From: Bathynomus jamesi
Taxonomy: Eukaryota; Arthropoda; Malacostraca; Isopoda; Cirolanidae
Assembly (NCBI GenBank): GCA_023014485.1
Contig: JAJOZX010003215.1
Coordinates: forward strand, 300,001-364,000
DNA: 64,000 bases
Reading direction: 5' to 3'
Below the pieces are notes generated by a model. The model searched no databases and was not told where the DNA came from. It saw only the letters and a program-made list of their open reading frames with translations. Within the stretch, counting starts at the first letter, position 1. Every line of letters begins with the position of its first letter. This document shows positions 1-12,076 of this stretch, piece after piece. The translations under genes and the position numbers were made by a program.

Positions 1-1024
1 CTCGCCCCCTCTCTCGATGACAATCCCGCTGCTAACAGGAAAACAAAGTACATGGAATTCATTTAGAATTGGAAATACAGGTTTCGATGAGTTCAATACT
101 GGATGAAATGAAAAACGTCCTTATGACCCTGTAAACCACTTTTGTACCGTGACCTTTGCGAGTTTCGTAATATGTATTTTATATATTAGTTTTTGGCTCC
201 AAGTGATGCCCTATTGTTTTCGAACATTATGTTATGGTAACCCTTAGGTAAATAGGCCTAGGCCCCATATAGCTTTTCTTTTAAGATTTATTAGGCTTAT
301 TCCACGAACACTGGAGGAAGCCTACAGACTATTTTGTATAACTGACAATGTAGGCCAGTTTTGTATTTAAAGGGCGTATATATACATATTTACATATATG
401 TATGCATGTATGTATGTATGTATCCGTGTGTGTGTGTGCGGGTGTGTGTTTCTCACTTTCATATTCAGTGGAGTGGAAGTTTGTTTTAGCTAAAGCATTA
501 AATGAGCGTCAACTGGGCCAAGGCCGTATTCAGTTATACAATGGATTCCTTTCGTTTTTCATAATCACAGAATTAAACCGCCGAAATTTTCCAATTCTTT
601 CGAAATTAAAAAATATATACGTTTTACCTCTAAATCGTACGTGGTAACATGACTTTATAGGATACATATCTCACAAGCGAGCAGGAACACAAAACTGCGG
701 AGCATTAAAATCAACCCAGGTTATTGAAATAGGTCAGTGTGAAAGCAGTATTGGAAACTTTTTTTGTTGCTATGAGCAATAATAAGCTTCGTCCCCATAA
801 CGTACTCGTTACCTTCATTAATAAGATAACTGTTATGCCAAGAACTACGGAAACTACTTCGAAAATCTTAGGAATCTTTTTGTGAGTTAAGAATACAATG
901 TATTCCTAAAGCTTAGTAACTACATCTTTACGAGCTACCCTATATATGTAAGCCTACTAAGAGGTATTTACTAAATACAAAATATAAAAATTCCAATCTT
1001 CAAATTATTATAATATATATATAT
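1..1024. other. No gene seen; short TATG/GT microsatellite
   Basis: I see no supportable gene here. A short impure microsatellite of TATG and GT repeats lies at about 376-449. The open frame running through it is low-complexity translation and has no recognisable domain. Confidence 0.5.
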
Positions 1025-1238
1025 AACGGGTGCGGCAAAAATAACGCCCTTTTTAGTTTATTCTCTTTTATTGAAGAAAATAAATCAATTACAGCATTTT
1101 AAGAGAAATAATAAGGTTTTTAAGAAAAATAATAAGTACTTTCTCAGTAAAAACTAAAAAATAACTATAAAGATAAACTATAACTATAAACTATAAAGAT
1201 ACAATTATTAAAAGGGCGTTACTTTTGCCGGACCCGTT
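1025..1238. mobile_element. MITE with about 26-bp TIRs
   Basis: Both ends carry an inverted repeat: CGGGTGCGGCAAAAATAACG at the left and its near complement ending GCCGGACCCG at the right, with three mismatches over about 26 bp. The flanks are TA-rich, so a TA target duplication is possible but cannot be proved. The interior is AT-rich and non-coding. This looks like a non-autonomous Tc1/mariner-type MITE. The superfamily is inference. Confidence 0.6.
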
Positions 1239-2449
1239 TTATATATATATAATTACTTCATCTTTAAATGCCAAACTGGCATTTAAAATACCTAATACAG
1301 CATTAGGTTTAGATGTAGTCCAATTATGTTTAATACCGTATAATGAATTAATTCGTTTATGTAGACTAGTAGGTACCGTAAAAATTAAAAATCGAATAAT
1401 GTACCAAAGTAGGGTACCAGTACCGCAAACAATTAAAAGGTATAGTTTATTGCTCTGAGTCGTATAAATAAATATACAAGTACAGTACTACAAACTTTCA
1501 ATTATGGTAATTTCTATATACATAAAAAGGTCATAGTGGAAACCTAGTACGAAGTTTAGTACTCTCTCTATCAACTTTGAAAAAGGAATGTCGGTAGACC
1601 TATTTCAAGAAGCGTATTAAAATGTACAGCCTAAATCAACGGTAAGCAGTTTCTTCGACAAGGACCGCGGCGGGTCGAGAACTTTACTGAAAACCTGGTA
1701 TTTCTTCACTCCAACGAAATAACGAGTAAAAACATATAGCTAAACAGTTATGAAGTTAGGTCTATATCGTATATAAGAAGAGAAAATCGTTAGAAATATT
1801 ACTGTACTGTTTGTTCCTTATAAAGTTCATAGAGTATCGTATTCCATAACTTGTATCAAAGATCACAAGAACAGGAATTCACGCCTACATAGCTGTTACA
1901 TATAAAAAAAAAAATTATAAAAAAAATAACAGGATTCTGGCCTTAATTGGTATAGCTTTGTAATACAATTACGAAAAAAAAAAATTATATATCGAAGGAA
2001 ATATGATCTTAAATCATATTAAGTTAAAAATTACTTTTTTTGGATGACAAATACCCGACCAATCAGCGTGTGCCAAGAAGCAAATAGGGCCCCAATAAGC
2101 AACCTACACCTACAATAGATCTAGGCCTCATTCGCAATTGAACCGTGATAATATGTTTGGGCATATTCGTAAAGAACAAAGGCATTGGAGTAAAGAGTGC
2201 TTTGGGGCCCGGAGTTCCTGTAGGCCTACGCTGCTACCCAACAATTTTCTCGTACATACCACAGGCCTACTATTCTCTCTTTATTGAAGAGAAATATGCT
2301 AACTAAACTTTTAGATATAAATCGCTTAAGTAAAGTTAATAATGATTACCTAAAATTTTAATGTTTAGAAACTGACCTACGAGGCTACGATGAAAATATT
2401 CATCACGTATTCCTTCGCACTACTGTACAAAAAAGCTGGATGCCTAGCC
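1239..2449. other. No gene seen
   Basis: AT-rich sequence with poly-A runs near 1910-1985. I recognise no coding or RNA feature. Confidence 0.45.
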
Positions 2450-3064
2450 CAGGGGTGGCGAACCTTTTTACAGTCGCGTGCCAAAAAAAACCACGTAAAC
2501 CATAAAACAAAATTCATATACAGGGTGTCTCAGAAGTTGCGCACCATAGGTTTTATTCAGATTTACGAAGTTTACCAGTCGAAATGATTTAAAGTGATGT
2601 TTAATTATGATATATGTTCGATACTGTTCGAATATGAAATTAATAGTATGCACAGTTAATCAAACAGCTATCTTAAAATAATTAAATTGAATGAAGCTAC
2701 ATTAGCCAATGGTGCGCGACTTCTGAAACATCATTGGCTAATGTAGCTTCATTCAATTTAATTATTTTAAGACATATTTTTGATTAACTGTACGTACTAT
2801 TAATTTTACTATTCGAACATTATCTAACATGTATTGCGATTAAACATCACTTTATAAACCATTTCGACTCGTAAACCTCGTAAATCTGAATAAAGCCAAT
2901 GGTGCGCGACTTCCAAGACACCCTGTAAATTACACCAAATTATAAACATTAATTCTATTATTTTATACTCATTATTGCAACGTTATTGCAGTTTGCTTAG
3001 GCGTGCGAAGCAAGTTTGATCGCGTGCCCAAATGGGCACGCGTGCCATAGGTTCGCCACCACTG
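2450..3064. mobile_element. hAT-type non-autonomous element with 8-bp TSD
   Basis: The element starts CAGGGGTGGCGAACC and ends with the complement of CAGTGGTGGCGAACC. It is flanked by a perfect 8-bp duplication, GCCTAGCC, at 2442-2449 and 3065-3072. An 8-bp duplication with CAG-type ends is diagnostic of hAT. It has no transposase. About 405 bp of it is a second element inserted later (2521-2925), so the original MITE was only about 210 bp. Confidence 0.85.
2521..2925. mobile_element. Palindromic TA-target MITE nested in the hAT MITE
   Basis: The two halves are inverted copies of each other, from CAGGGTGTCTCAGAAG to the complement CTTCCAAGACACCCTG, and both flanks are TA. The arms run nearly the whole length and meet around 2705-2735. 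The centre again carries a copy of the terminal word ATGGTGCGCGACTTC, suggesting duplication and inversion of one transposon end. It is probably a Tc1/mariner derivative and has no coding capacity. Confidence 0.75.
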
Positions 3065-3209
3065 GCCTAGCCTATGATATGATGATAATGATAGGCTTCA
3101 TTGGCAGGATATGCTCGTCACAATTTTAATGCAATATAGGTCTAACTATTTCCAAACGTACTGTGTACCATATGCCATTCCGAAGTATAGACATTATTAA
3201 TATTATATA

Positions 3210-4432
3210 TCAGGTCATCCCATAAGTAATGTCGTTTTTTACGATAGATTAAGTTCAAACTAGTCGTACTTGGTTTAAGCATAAATTTTTCGAAAGTTAT
3301 ATCTAAGAGGAGATCTATCGTGTTTCGCTACGTACTTTACAGACCTTGACCAGTGAAGACGTGTGTTTTGCTTTATGTGAACCCCCTCATAAACATGGCG
3401 GTATCAGAAGAGCATATCAGGCATATAATGCTTTACGAGTTCAAAAAAGGGAATAGTGCTACTGAAGCAACGCGAAACATTCAGGACGTTTATGGCAACG
3501 ATATTCTGCATGTGAGGAAATGTCAAAGATGGTTTCAAAAGTTTAGGAATGGTGACTGCTGTTTAACAAATGCAGCACGCTCTGGACGCCCTGCTGTTAG
3601 CCGCACTTGAAGAAGACTGTTCAACAACTGTCGAAGAATTGGCCCAGAAACTCAATTCATCCCCGTCCACCATCCATCGACATTTGCAACAACTCGGGAA
3701 AGTGCCTAAATTAGTAAAATGGGTGCCACATGAATTGTCGGTCGACAATCTGAGGGTGCGGGTAAACATTAGCACAGCTCTTCATTCCCGTGAACAACAA
3801 GATCCGTTTTTGCACCGTTTAGTGACTGGTGATGAAAAGTGGATACTGTACCAGAATGTTAAGCGCCGTCGACAGTGGGTTTGTGCCGGAGAACCAGCGA
3901 CACCACAGCCAAAACCAAATCTTCACCCTCGGAAGGTGTTGCTTAGTGTTTGGTGAGATAAACCAAACAATCACCGCTCAAGTCTACTGTCAACAACTGG
4001 ATCGATTGAACACTGCACTAAAAGAAGAGAGACCTTCTTTGGTTAATCGGAAAGGAATCGTGTTCCACCACCACAACGCACGTCCTCATACCGCTCGGAT
4101 CACTTCTGCAAAAATTGAGGAGCTTGGGTGGGAAAAACTTCCACATCCTCCATACCTTGCGCCTTCAGATTATCATCTCTTCAGGAGTCTGCAAAACTAT
4201 CTTGACGAGAAACAGTATACTTCTTTAGATGACCTGCACACCAGTCTTTGTACGCGTTTTGCCTCAAAACCGCCTGAATTTTATAAACATGGCATTGAAA
4301 AGCTTGTAGGACGTTGGCAGAGTATCATTGATTCCGATGGAAAATATATACTACATTAAAAAGTTTCAGTAGTTTTTTTTTCTGTCCTTCAAATTCCGAT
4401 CTAAAAACGACATTACTTATGGGATGACCTGA
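3210..4432 (+). mobile_element. mariner transposon
   Basis: The terminal inverted repeats start TCAGGTCATCCCATAAGTAA and continue to GTCGTTTTT. Both ends are flanked by TA (3208-3209 and 4433-4434). The length of 1223 bp fits a mariner, usually about 1.3 kb. The interior encodes a broken mariner transposase on the plus strand. Confidence 0.9.
3395..4359 (+). pseudogene. mariner transposase, two frameshifts, inactive
   Basis: This was a DDD-type mariner transposase that cut and pasted its own element. The N-terminal part (MAVSEEHIRHIMLYEF, then a WFQKFRNGD motif) is the paired helix-turn-helix typical of mariner. The catalytic part shows TGDEKW (first Asp), HHHNARPHTA (second site) and LAPSDYHLF (third Asp). 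The reading frame shifts near 3570-3600 and again near 3830-3955. At the second site the family normally has an aspartate before NARPH; here the codon is CAC, His, so the enzyme would be dead even without the frameshifts. I chose the ATG at 3395, just before the conserved helix. An upstream in-frame ATG at 3353 is less likely. Confidence 0.88.
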
Positions 4433-4715
4433 TACATTTTTTAAATGACAACTAAATTCTTTGAATTATGCAGTCTGTTTTATCACGTATGTTAAAAGCA
4501 ATACGAGTGCAAATAAAACGAGAAATAGCATGGGCACGTTACTTAACATGTAGGGCCGGGGAGAAAGGGGTGCATGAGGGTAAAGGGGTTCAGAATCAAA
4601 AGTAGCACCAGGAACCGTGATTCCTCGCCCCGAGCCTCGTTATCATGCCAATTTACATTCCCTTTTGTGTCTATTTTCTTTCCATTTAGAAAATGCTCTG
4701 AACTCGATGGCTAAC

Positions 4716-5851
4716 CAGTGCTGTGCTCGTTACTTTATAAATGTAATGCCGTTACCGTTACCACAGTCTAAATGTAACGCCGTTATCGTTACAGTTACCA
4801 TTTTTTAAAAGTAACGAGTAACAGCAGTTACTCGTTACGTTACCATTACTTTTAATGAAATGTAAATATATTATATAATGCATAGGTATATTATAATTTA
4901 TATATACATAAAATATTATTATATAAACATTCGCTTGTGCGAGTGTGTGTTGGTTTGTATCCACTGGTTAATGGATAGGCTATGAAGTCTGTGCATGCCT
5001 TCATTGCGTTATTATGACTTAGACGGCATAATATTTAAAAAAAAGTGAAACAAAATTACTGCAAGATTTATTACTAGGAATTGCAACATAACAGAGGATG
5101 TAGCATACTATTGATACTAATTTACTAATGCTAGAATATACCAGGAAAGTTTAGTTTTGCAAAACAATAACAGGAAATACTAAAGAAATGAATCAAATGA
5201 GTTATTGTGCATGGCAATGATAATTGAAATTTATTAGCTAAATATACAAACTTAAGAATTATTATTCAAAAGATTTTTATTGGCCTTTAAGAAAAAAAGC
5301 TTCTCAAAAGTTGCATCTAAGAGCGAGCCTCGTTTCGGACGCAGTATATCCTTCCGTGCTGAAAAAACCAGCTCAACAGCGGCACTAGATGTATAGGAAT
5401 GTTAAGTTTAATAAACATATTTTTAAAGTTAGTGGATGGGAAGGATGCAGAGCTAACGTGCCGTGAAGGCCCAGATGAGAGGAATGACGAAACCTCTGTT
5501 GAACTTAGGTCCCTCCCTGTTCCAGAGTTCTTCGCCTTTTTACTTTGACAGTGCTGTCAGTGTAGGGGGAGAGGGTGGATGGGGGTAGGCTGCCAGCATG
5601 CCAACGGCCAACATGCACAGTGCACACCTCGTTCATAGTGAAGGGACAAATTTTTAACGGTTAATGAATAATGAGAGGATCGAAAGAAACTAATTGCGAG
5701 CTACGATAAAAAAGTAACGAGTAACGACTAACGAATGTATTTCCCTAAAAAAGTAACGTCATTACTGAAAGTTACTTGATTTGAAATGTAACGCCGTTAC
5801 CGTTACCAAAAAAGTACCACGTTACGTAACGGCCGTTACTTCCCAGCTCTG
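4716..5851. mobile_element. hAT element, deleted
   Basis: It has CAG-type ends (CAGTGCTGTGCTCGTTAC at the left, complement of CAGAGCTGGGAAGTAACG at the right) and a perfect 8-bp duplication, TGGCTAAC, at 4708-4715 and 5852-5859. Subterminal runs of GTAACG/CGTTAC words lie inside both ends and are typical of hAT transposase binding regions. Only the C-terminal end of a transposase survives inside. Confidence 0.85.
5266..5395 (-). pseudogene. hAT transposase C-terminal remnant
   Basis: Translation of the minus strand gives SSAAVELVFSARKDIL, then PKRGSLLDATFEK and LFFLKANKNLL. This is the conserved hAT C-terminal dimerisation region, usually SSAxVERLFS...KR..L...E.LLFLK.N. No stop interrupts this stretch, but nothing recognisable remains upstream. 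It belongs to the surrounding 4716-5851 element, whose central catalytic region appears to have been lost. Confidence 0.75.
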
Positions 5852-5984
5852 TGGCTAACCTATATGATTCTGAGTGTTAATGAATGACAAGGCCAATAGC
5901 AGAAAAGAACTTGGCCTAGAAAATAAACAAGAAATACCTATGTCGGAACAGCAATGTCCCCGCTAATATTTGTGACTTGACTTT

Positions 5985-7033
5985 TAATGCAAGAACCTGA
6001 TTCTTGATCGCATCACATAGTCATGTAATGATACCCGTATACAAACCATGCATATGAAAGTTCATCAATTTACGTTTGTTGATTCAAACGTTACGGCACG
6101 ATCTCTCTGCCTTAGACCTTCGATGGAACGACTTGATTCTTACTTGCGACACATCGTCTTGTCATCATACATATGTGTACGAAGTCTCATCAATTTATAT
6201 TGATTGATTAAAAATTTATTGCGCAGATCTCCATCTGACCTTTGACTTCTATTTGTGACCTTAAACTTTGACGCAGTAACCTGGTTCTTACTTAAAACAG
6301 TCTTGTAATGATATACCGTTAATATATATATACAGTGTGTGTGTGTGTGGTGTGTGTGTGAAATTTAATCAATTTATGTTCACTGGTTTAAATGTCATAT
6401 GGCGCAGATCTCTGTTTGTGACCAAGCCTTTGATGGAACAACCTAATTCTTGCTCGCAAAACATCATCATCTTGATGATACAGATTCCAAAGTTATAGCA
6501 CGAACATGAAAATGCTCCATTTGACTCTTGACCTCTACTTGCGACCTTGAACTTTGATGTAAAGACTCGATTCTTGCTCATGCCACATTGTCTTGTAATG
6601 CATATGACGTTTCATCAACTTATGAAGTGTGATTCAAAACTTGTGGTCTGTACTCCCATTTGACCTTTGACCTTCAATGCAAGAACCTGCTTCTTGCTGC
6701 AACGCAACATCTTGTAATGTTCCTTATGTGCAAGAAATATCGTTAATATGCTGATTAGTTCAAAAGTTATGACCAGACCTCTATTTGTGACCTTGACCTT
6801 CGATGCAACGATCCAATTCTTACTCGTGAGAGATCGTTTTGTAATGTTCCACATGTATGTGAAGTCTCATTAAGTTACGTTGAGTGGTTCAAAAGCTATG
6901 GTATGGACAAAAAACTCCATTTGACCTGTTACCTTTATTTGTCACCTTCCTTTGATGCAAGGACCTCATTCTTATCCATGACACATCGCCTTGCGATGAT
7001 GTATCTGAAGTTTCATCAAAACGTGTTGAGTAG
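5985..7033. repeat. Degenerate tandem repeat, about 120-165 bp unit, eight units
   Basis: Related blocks recur with the words TTTGACCTT, GATGCAA, ATTCTTGCTC, ACATCGTCTTGTAATG and AGTTTCATCAA. The CTTGTAATG anchor falls near 6025, 6160, 6304, 6470, 6592, 6713, 6838 and 6990. Units have diverged heavily. The array is interrupted by the hAT element at 7034 and resumes at 12291 with TTGAGTAGTTCAAAGGTTAT. Confidence 0.7.
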
Positions 7034-7737
7034 CAGGGATGGGGGTCAAATACTCTTGTATTTGAAGGTATTTTAAATACCTTTGGGAAGTATTTGTATT
7101 TTGAGATTTTCAATCAAAAGTATTTGTATTTGAATTATTTTGAAAAGTATTTAAAATTTCCAAATACTTTTGAAATACTTTAAAAATACTTTAAAAATAC
7201 TTTAAAAATACTTTAAAAATACTTTTACAAATAGTTATACAAATTCCTATAACATTTTGTCCTAGCTTTCATTGTTGAACATTTAAAAATAAAAATATTG
7301 ATAGGTGGTATAGCTTTGTAGGTTATCTCTACAAGACCCTTACCCTTGGCAATATACCGGGTGTCCCATTCGAAATGAAACAACTTTGAAACTTTATAAT
7401 TTTTTATTGAATGATGCAAACAATGTAATATTCACAGAGTAAATAGTCAATGTCAAAGTTTCATATGATATACAGTAAATACTCGATGAGTCGGACTCGT
7501 CCTCTGTCAAGTGCTATTATTCTTTTGTTTATTTTACTGAGAGAAGTGTTTTATTTCCTATGTCAAGTGCCATTATTATTTTGTTTCTTTTACTAAGTGA
7601 AGTGTTTTTTTTAATACTGTATTGTACGAAAAGGTAAACAACAAAATTTTTTGTTTCGCGCTCAAAATAATTCCAGCAACGGTAAGTGAAACAAAGTTTT
7701 ATTGTTTTTAATGTTTATTTTGAACATTGTATTAGAC

Positions 7738-8595
7738 CAGGGGTGGGGAAACCCTCGCCCGCGGGCGAAATTTCGCCCACAAGCTAATTTCAATTCGCCC
7801 GCTTAGGTATTTATTATTTATTAAAAATTATTTATTTACAGCCCAGCAAATAGCTTTTTAAAATACATCTTATATATACAGCGTGTCCCAAAGAAATGTA
7901 TACCCACTTTGTTCGATAATACCAGCTATGAGGATGATAAATATATTACTTTTTATATGTTTTTTAATAAAGAATTTTCTCCTGAATCTAAATATGTAAT
8001 TATTTTTATTAAAAATTGAAAAACAAAACAGTTACAGATGTTTAAATTATAATTATTATTTTCGAGACTTCATGTGCGATATTTTCTAATATTTTTGCAC
8101 GTATACGAGATAAGTTTGAAACCGACGGCACTGTGCAAAACTTACAAAAACAACGTTCTGGAAGACGTCAAACATCTTAGATAAAGTGTCATTTAACCAT
8201 GGGATTTGTAAATTTTTTGAATTAACTAATAATTACAACATTTATGCTTCAATATCAACACTAAACATAAGTATCTCAAAACAGTCTGTTAAAATATTAG
8301 AAAATATCGCACATGAAGTCTCGAAAATAATAATTATAATTTAAACATCTGTAACTTTTTTGTTCTTCAATTTTTAATAAAAATAATTACATATTTAGAT
8401 TCAGGAGAAAATTCTTTATTACAAAACACACAAAAAGTAATATATTTATTATCCTCATAGCTGGTATTATCGAACAAAGTGGGTATACATTTCTTTGGGA
8501 CACGCTGTATATAAGCTTAAAATTTGCCAGACGCCCCCGGAGGTGTTTATGTTATCGATTTTCGCCCTTGGTACTGAAAAGTTTCCCCACCCCTG
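7738..8595. mobile_element. hAT MITE with 8-bp TSD
   Basis: The ends CAGGGGTGGGGAAAC are inverted, followed inside by CGCCC-rich sequence. A perfect 8-bp duplication, TATTAGAC, lies at 7730-7737 and 8596-8603. It has no coding capacity. About 630 of its 858 bp belong to a palindromic element nested in it. Confidence 0.85.
7879..8507. mobile_element. Fold-back TA element with about 220-bp arms and a transposase HTH scrap
   Basis: Left arm CAGCGTGTCCCAAAGAAATG and its inverted copy run inward for about 220 bp, and TA flanks both ends. The unpaired centre, 8097-8181, translates on the plus strand as a helix-turn-helix-like scrap containing IRDKFETDGTVQNL and SGRRQTS before a stop. That is typical of the second HTH of Tc1/mariner-group transposases. 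The element looks like a transposon whose 5' end was duplicated in inverted orientation. Confidence 0.75.
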
Positions 8596-9301
8596 TATTA
8601 GACTCTCACTAATCAAACTTAAAAGGTTAGAGTATTTATGCCTCTTTAGGGGTAAATAGGGGGGGGGGGGGGGGGGTAATTAAGGTAATTCGCGATGAGT
8701 CGGACTGGCTAGAGCCCTATATAGTCCCACTTATTGAGTATTTACTCTATGTGAATTATAACATTTAGATACCGTACATTAGATACATTGTGCATAGCAT
8801 AATGTTTCCTTTTGTTAAGATCTTCATATGTTATATACTGAAAAATTTGAAGCTTATATGGATAGAGTTGCAGCCGCTCGCGCACGACTCTATGCACAGT
8901 TGAACAAGGAATCTGCAGTTCGACACTGGCACGACAGATGGACTTTCTCAGGCTACTACCAAAGGCGCTGCGTATTCTTTCAACATCATCATCATCTAAT
9001 CTTGTTCGCCCTCCAGAGTGTTCCTTTAGAACACTGCCAGTCTCCTCAAATTTCTTGGTCCATGCATATGTTATAATGTTTCAGACCAACAAAGACACTA
9101 GGATCCACTCATGGCTGGTTTACCTAACTGTGTTCGTAATTGTGTATTGTGCATGTCCTCCGTGGTGGCGGAGGGGACCTACAATTTTACGAGGGTTCCG
9201 AACCACAAAGCCTTAATTTTACTACCTTAAACTATAGCCAATCTATCAACGTATGCGTCTAATCGAGTTTTAAACATGTTTATAGACGTGCTACTAATTA
9301 C

Positions 9302-10830
9302 TTATACCGGCAAACTATTCCACCTATTTACTATTCTATGCGTAAAAATGTTTTTGGCAACTGCTGTCTCGAACCTTCTACTTATCAACTTACACCCGTT
9401 ATTTCTAGTCCTATGATATTGAAATATTTCGAAAAAGCTCTCTCTATCTACGTTATCGAACCCATTCATAATTTTGAAAACCTGGATTAGATCACCCCTT
9501 AGCCTTCTAGTCTCGAGTGTAGTCAATTTTAACTCCTTAAGCCTATCCTCGTACGACTTTGACCTAAGCGACGGAATCATCTTAGTTGCTGGTCTTTGAA
9601 CTCTTTCGAGTTTGTCTATATCTTTTCGCATATGTGGATTCCAAAATTGGATCGCGTACTCCAAATAGGGTCAACTAATGATTTATAAAGAGGAAACTAT
9701 AATATCGCGCGATTTGTACTCAAAATTCCGAGCTATAAAACCTAACACTTTGTTCGCTTTATTGACCACTGCTGTACTTTGTTTCGCTACTTTTAAATCA
9801 CCAGTGACTAACTCCTAAATCTTTTTCCTGCTCTACGCTTGTTAACTCCTTCCCTGACATACTATACGCAAAATTACCGTTACGCGAACCTATATGTAAA
9901 ATTTTGCACTTATCGACGTCGAAACGTTAAATCTCATTTGCCATGTGACTGACCAATCAACGATTTTATTCAGATCTTCCTGGATTTTACCTCTATCTTC
10001 GTCATTAATCGCCCTACTACCCAGCTTCGTGTCATCCGCAAACTTTGAAACTGTACTGACTAGGCCGACATCTAAATCGTTAATATATACAAGAAAAAGC
10101 AAGGGACCCAATACAGAACCCTGAGGAACGCCACTCGCTACATTAGCCCAACACGACTCCGCATCATCAACGACCACCCTCTGTTTCCTACCTCGCAACC
10201 ACTCTTCTATCCAATTTATTACTACACCCCTGATTCCATAAGCATTAGTTTTTTTCAGAGTCTTTTGTGCGGTACGGTGTCAAACGCTTTTTGAAAATCT
10301 AAATACACTACATCAACCGCCCGATGACTATCGTAAACGTCAACCACGCTTTTAAAAAATTCTAAAAGATTAGTTAAGCAAGATTTGTTTCGCCTAAAAC
10401 CGTGCTACGTATTTCTAACTAAGTTATGCAATTCTAAGTGCTCGACTATACGATCCCTAATTATTGATTCCAGTAGCTTACCTACAACAGACGTTAAACT
10501 GATTGGCCTATAATTTCCCGCCGCACCTTTATCGCCTTTCTTAAAGATAGGTGTTACGTTTGCTAACTTGAAATTATCTGGTACGCACACCTCAAAAATA
10601 GACGCATTAAAAATCGTTGTTAGCGGCAGTACAATGCTATCTTTTAATTCTTTTAGTTGTATGGGATATATGGAATCCAGTCCCGGTGATTTACTCATTT
10701 TCATTTTATCAATATAGCGCATTACCTCCCCTTCACTAACCACATTATCATCCAAAATATTACCAATATCAAAAGGTATGTCTATGACCGTAGGTTCATC
10801 CGGTTCATCAGCATCTTCAAAACCTAAAAC
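9302..10830 (-). pseudogene. CR1-like LINE reverse transcriptase, fragmented
   Basis: This is the reverse transcriptase of a CR1-clade non-LTR retrotransposon, which would copy element RNA at a nicked target. Reading down the minus strand, the fingers and palm start near 10755 (SPGLDSI, FKKGDKGAAGNYRPISLTS). The motif with the first catalytic Asp, YLDFQKAFDTVPH, lies near 10300. SGVPQGSVLGPLLF and the FADDTK catalytic pair lie around 10045-10130. The C-terminal connection/thumb (WNPHMRKDIDKLERVQ, TTLETRRLRGDLI) lies at 9302-9664. At least three breaks (near 10405, 10200 and 9890-9660) disable it. The endonuclease domain is missing. It sits inside the 7357-12112 element, so it inserted there later. 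Confidence 0.85.
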
Positions 10831-10850
10831 AGAAAACTTATTGTTTGTTA

Positions 10851-11135
10851 TTACTGGTAGGTCTTAGGTTTCCTCAATGGGGCTCCATTACACACTCGAA
10901 TGAAGGGTTGGGAACTAGGGGAAGAGAGGGGGTTATTAGTACTATTTATATTATTAGTAGAAACTGAGGCAGGAGGGGTCGTAACTAGAACCTCAAGGGA
11001 TTCTAATTTTGCAGTCAGGAGCATCACGCTTTCTTCAAGCCTCAATCTGGCCTCCCTCTCACGTTCTAACTTGTTCTTCAGGACTTCCATGCTTGAGCAC
11101 CACCTGCAAACTAACTGTTCATTATTATTAGCCAT
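10851..11135 (-). pseudogene. LINE ORF1-like N-terminal fragment
   Basis: A 94-residue frame starts with Met at 11135. It begins with a small Cys pair (VCRWC), continues as a charged heptad-like stretch (EREREARLRLEES) that should form a coiled coil, and ends in a Ser/Thr/Asn-rich tail. This organisation resembles the start of CR1/L2-type ORF1 proteins. The fragment lies directly upstream, in transcription order, of the reverse transcriptase, with the rest of ORF1 and the whole endonuclease missing. An internal deletion has probably joined the two. The family call is inference. Confidence 0.5.
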
Positions 11136-11159
11136 TGTAAACGTGTAAGCAGCAAATTT

Positions 11160-12076
11160 CCCTTCACATCAACTGCAAGTACTTGATGGGGGTGCCATGC
11201 TCTTGATTAGTTAAAAAACAAAAAATGAGCGTTTGGAAATTAATAAATTGCAACGAGGTCTACCATGTGCTTATTGCACCATCACCTGTGCAAACCCGCA
11301 AAAATGTTCCTGAAACGCAGAAACCAGTTCTTGTAACACAAATTTATACTAAATAAAGATATAGGGTAATTAAGCTACCGACGAAAGCTCTGTAAATGAA
11401 AAAGTATTACTAAAACTTATCTGTCTACTATTCAACCGACTGTTTTCTTTCCATTTTTCCTTTTTCCAACGGTGGGTGACCACACTCTACTTGATCCCCT
11501 GAAGGAAAGGAAAATGAACCTTATGAAAGCACATTTTCTGATAGATTTGAAAAACAAAAAAGGCAAACCAAGGGAATTTCAACCTTATGAAACCTCGGTT
11601 AGTAATAGATTCAGGAAACAAACAAGGCAAGCCACGTGCACTAGCCTTGGTTTAATCAAATAATATAGTAATGAATAAAGTCAATAAATGAAATATATTC
11701 GTTAATGAATGATTAGTAACACAAAGTAATTCAGTTAAGAATGCACCAAACACTTTTTTTTTTAAAACACCAGCAAAAACCACTTATTCAAATGGTAACA
11801 CTGGACACTCGATAAAACACATCTGTTCACAAGGAAAGACTGACATATACAGTAGGTCTCTTCTGGTGGGTGGTTCCTTGTGAAAGGTTGTACGGAATCG
11901 CCGTTGCACCAGAGTAGGGGACTTCAACTCAACCATCTAACACACATTTCGCTTTTTCTTGTGGGGTAAACATAATTCAATCTGAAACAAAAAACATTAT
12001 GACAAAAACTTATGCATATGGTGTAGTAACTGGCAAAGTTTCAACATTCTCACATTAATACTTTAAAAATTACAGA
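11160..12076. other. No gene seen; interior of the 7357-12112 element
   Basis: AT-rich sequence between the LINE 5' side and the right TIR. A 63-residue open frame at 11472-11663 has no recognisable motif. Confidence 0.4.

Larger units (their letters stand above)
7473..8747. mobile_element. Tigger/pogo-like non-autonomous element
   Basis: The ends are CAGTAAATACTCGATGAGTC at the left and the complement of GAGTAAATACTCAATAAGTG at the right, both next to TA. CAGTA ends with a TA duplication suggest the pogo/Tigger group. The word CGATGAGTCGGACT recurs subterminally near 8692. It has no transposase and is host to the hAT MITE at 7738-8595. A run of 18 G lies at 8659-8676. Confidence 0.7.

Noticed and set aside
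402..647. 81-codon open frame over the GT microsatellite
   Set aside because: Cys/Val low-complexity translation of repeats; no domain, no flanking signals.
8828..9216. Overlapping frames of 82 and 92 codons inside the 7357-12112 element
   Set aside because: No motif recognised and the two frames overlap; possibly relic coding sequence but not supportable.
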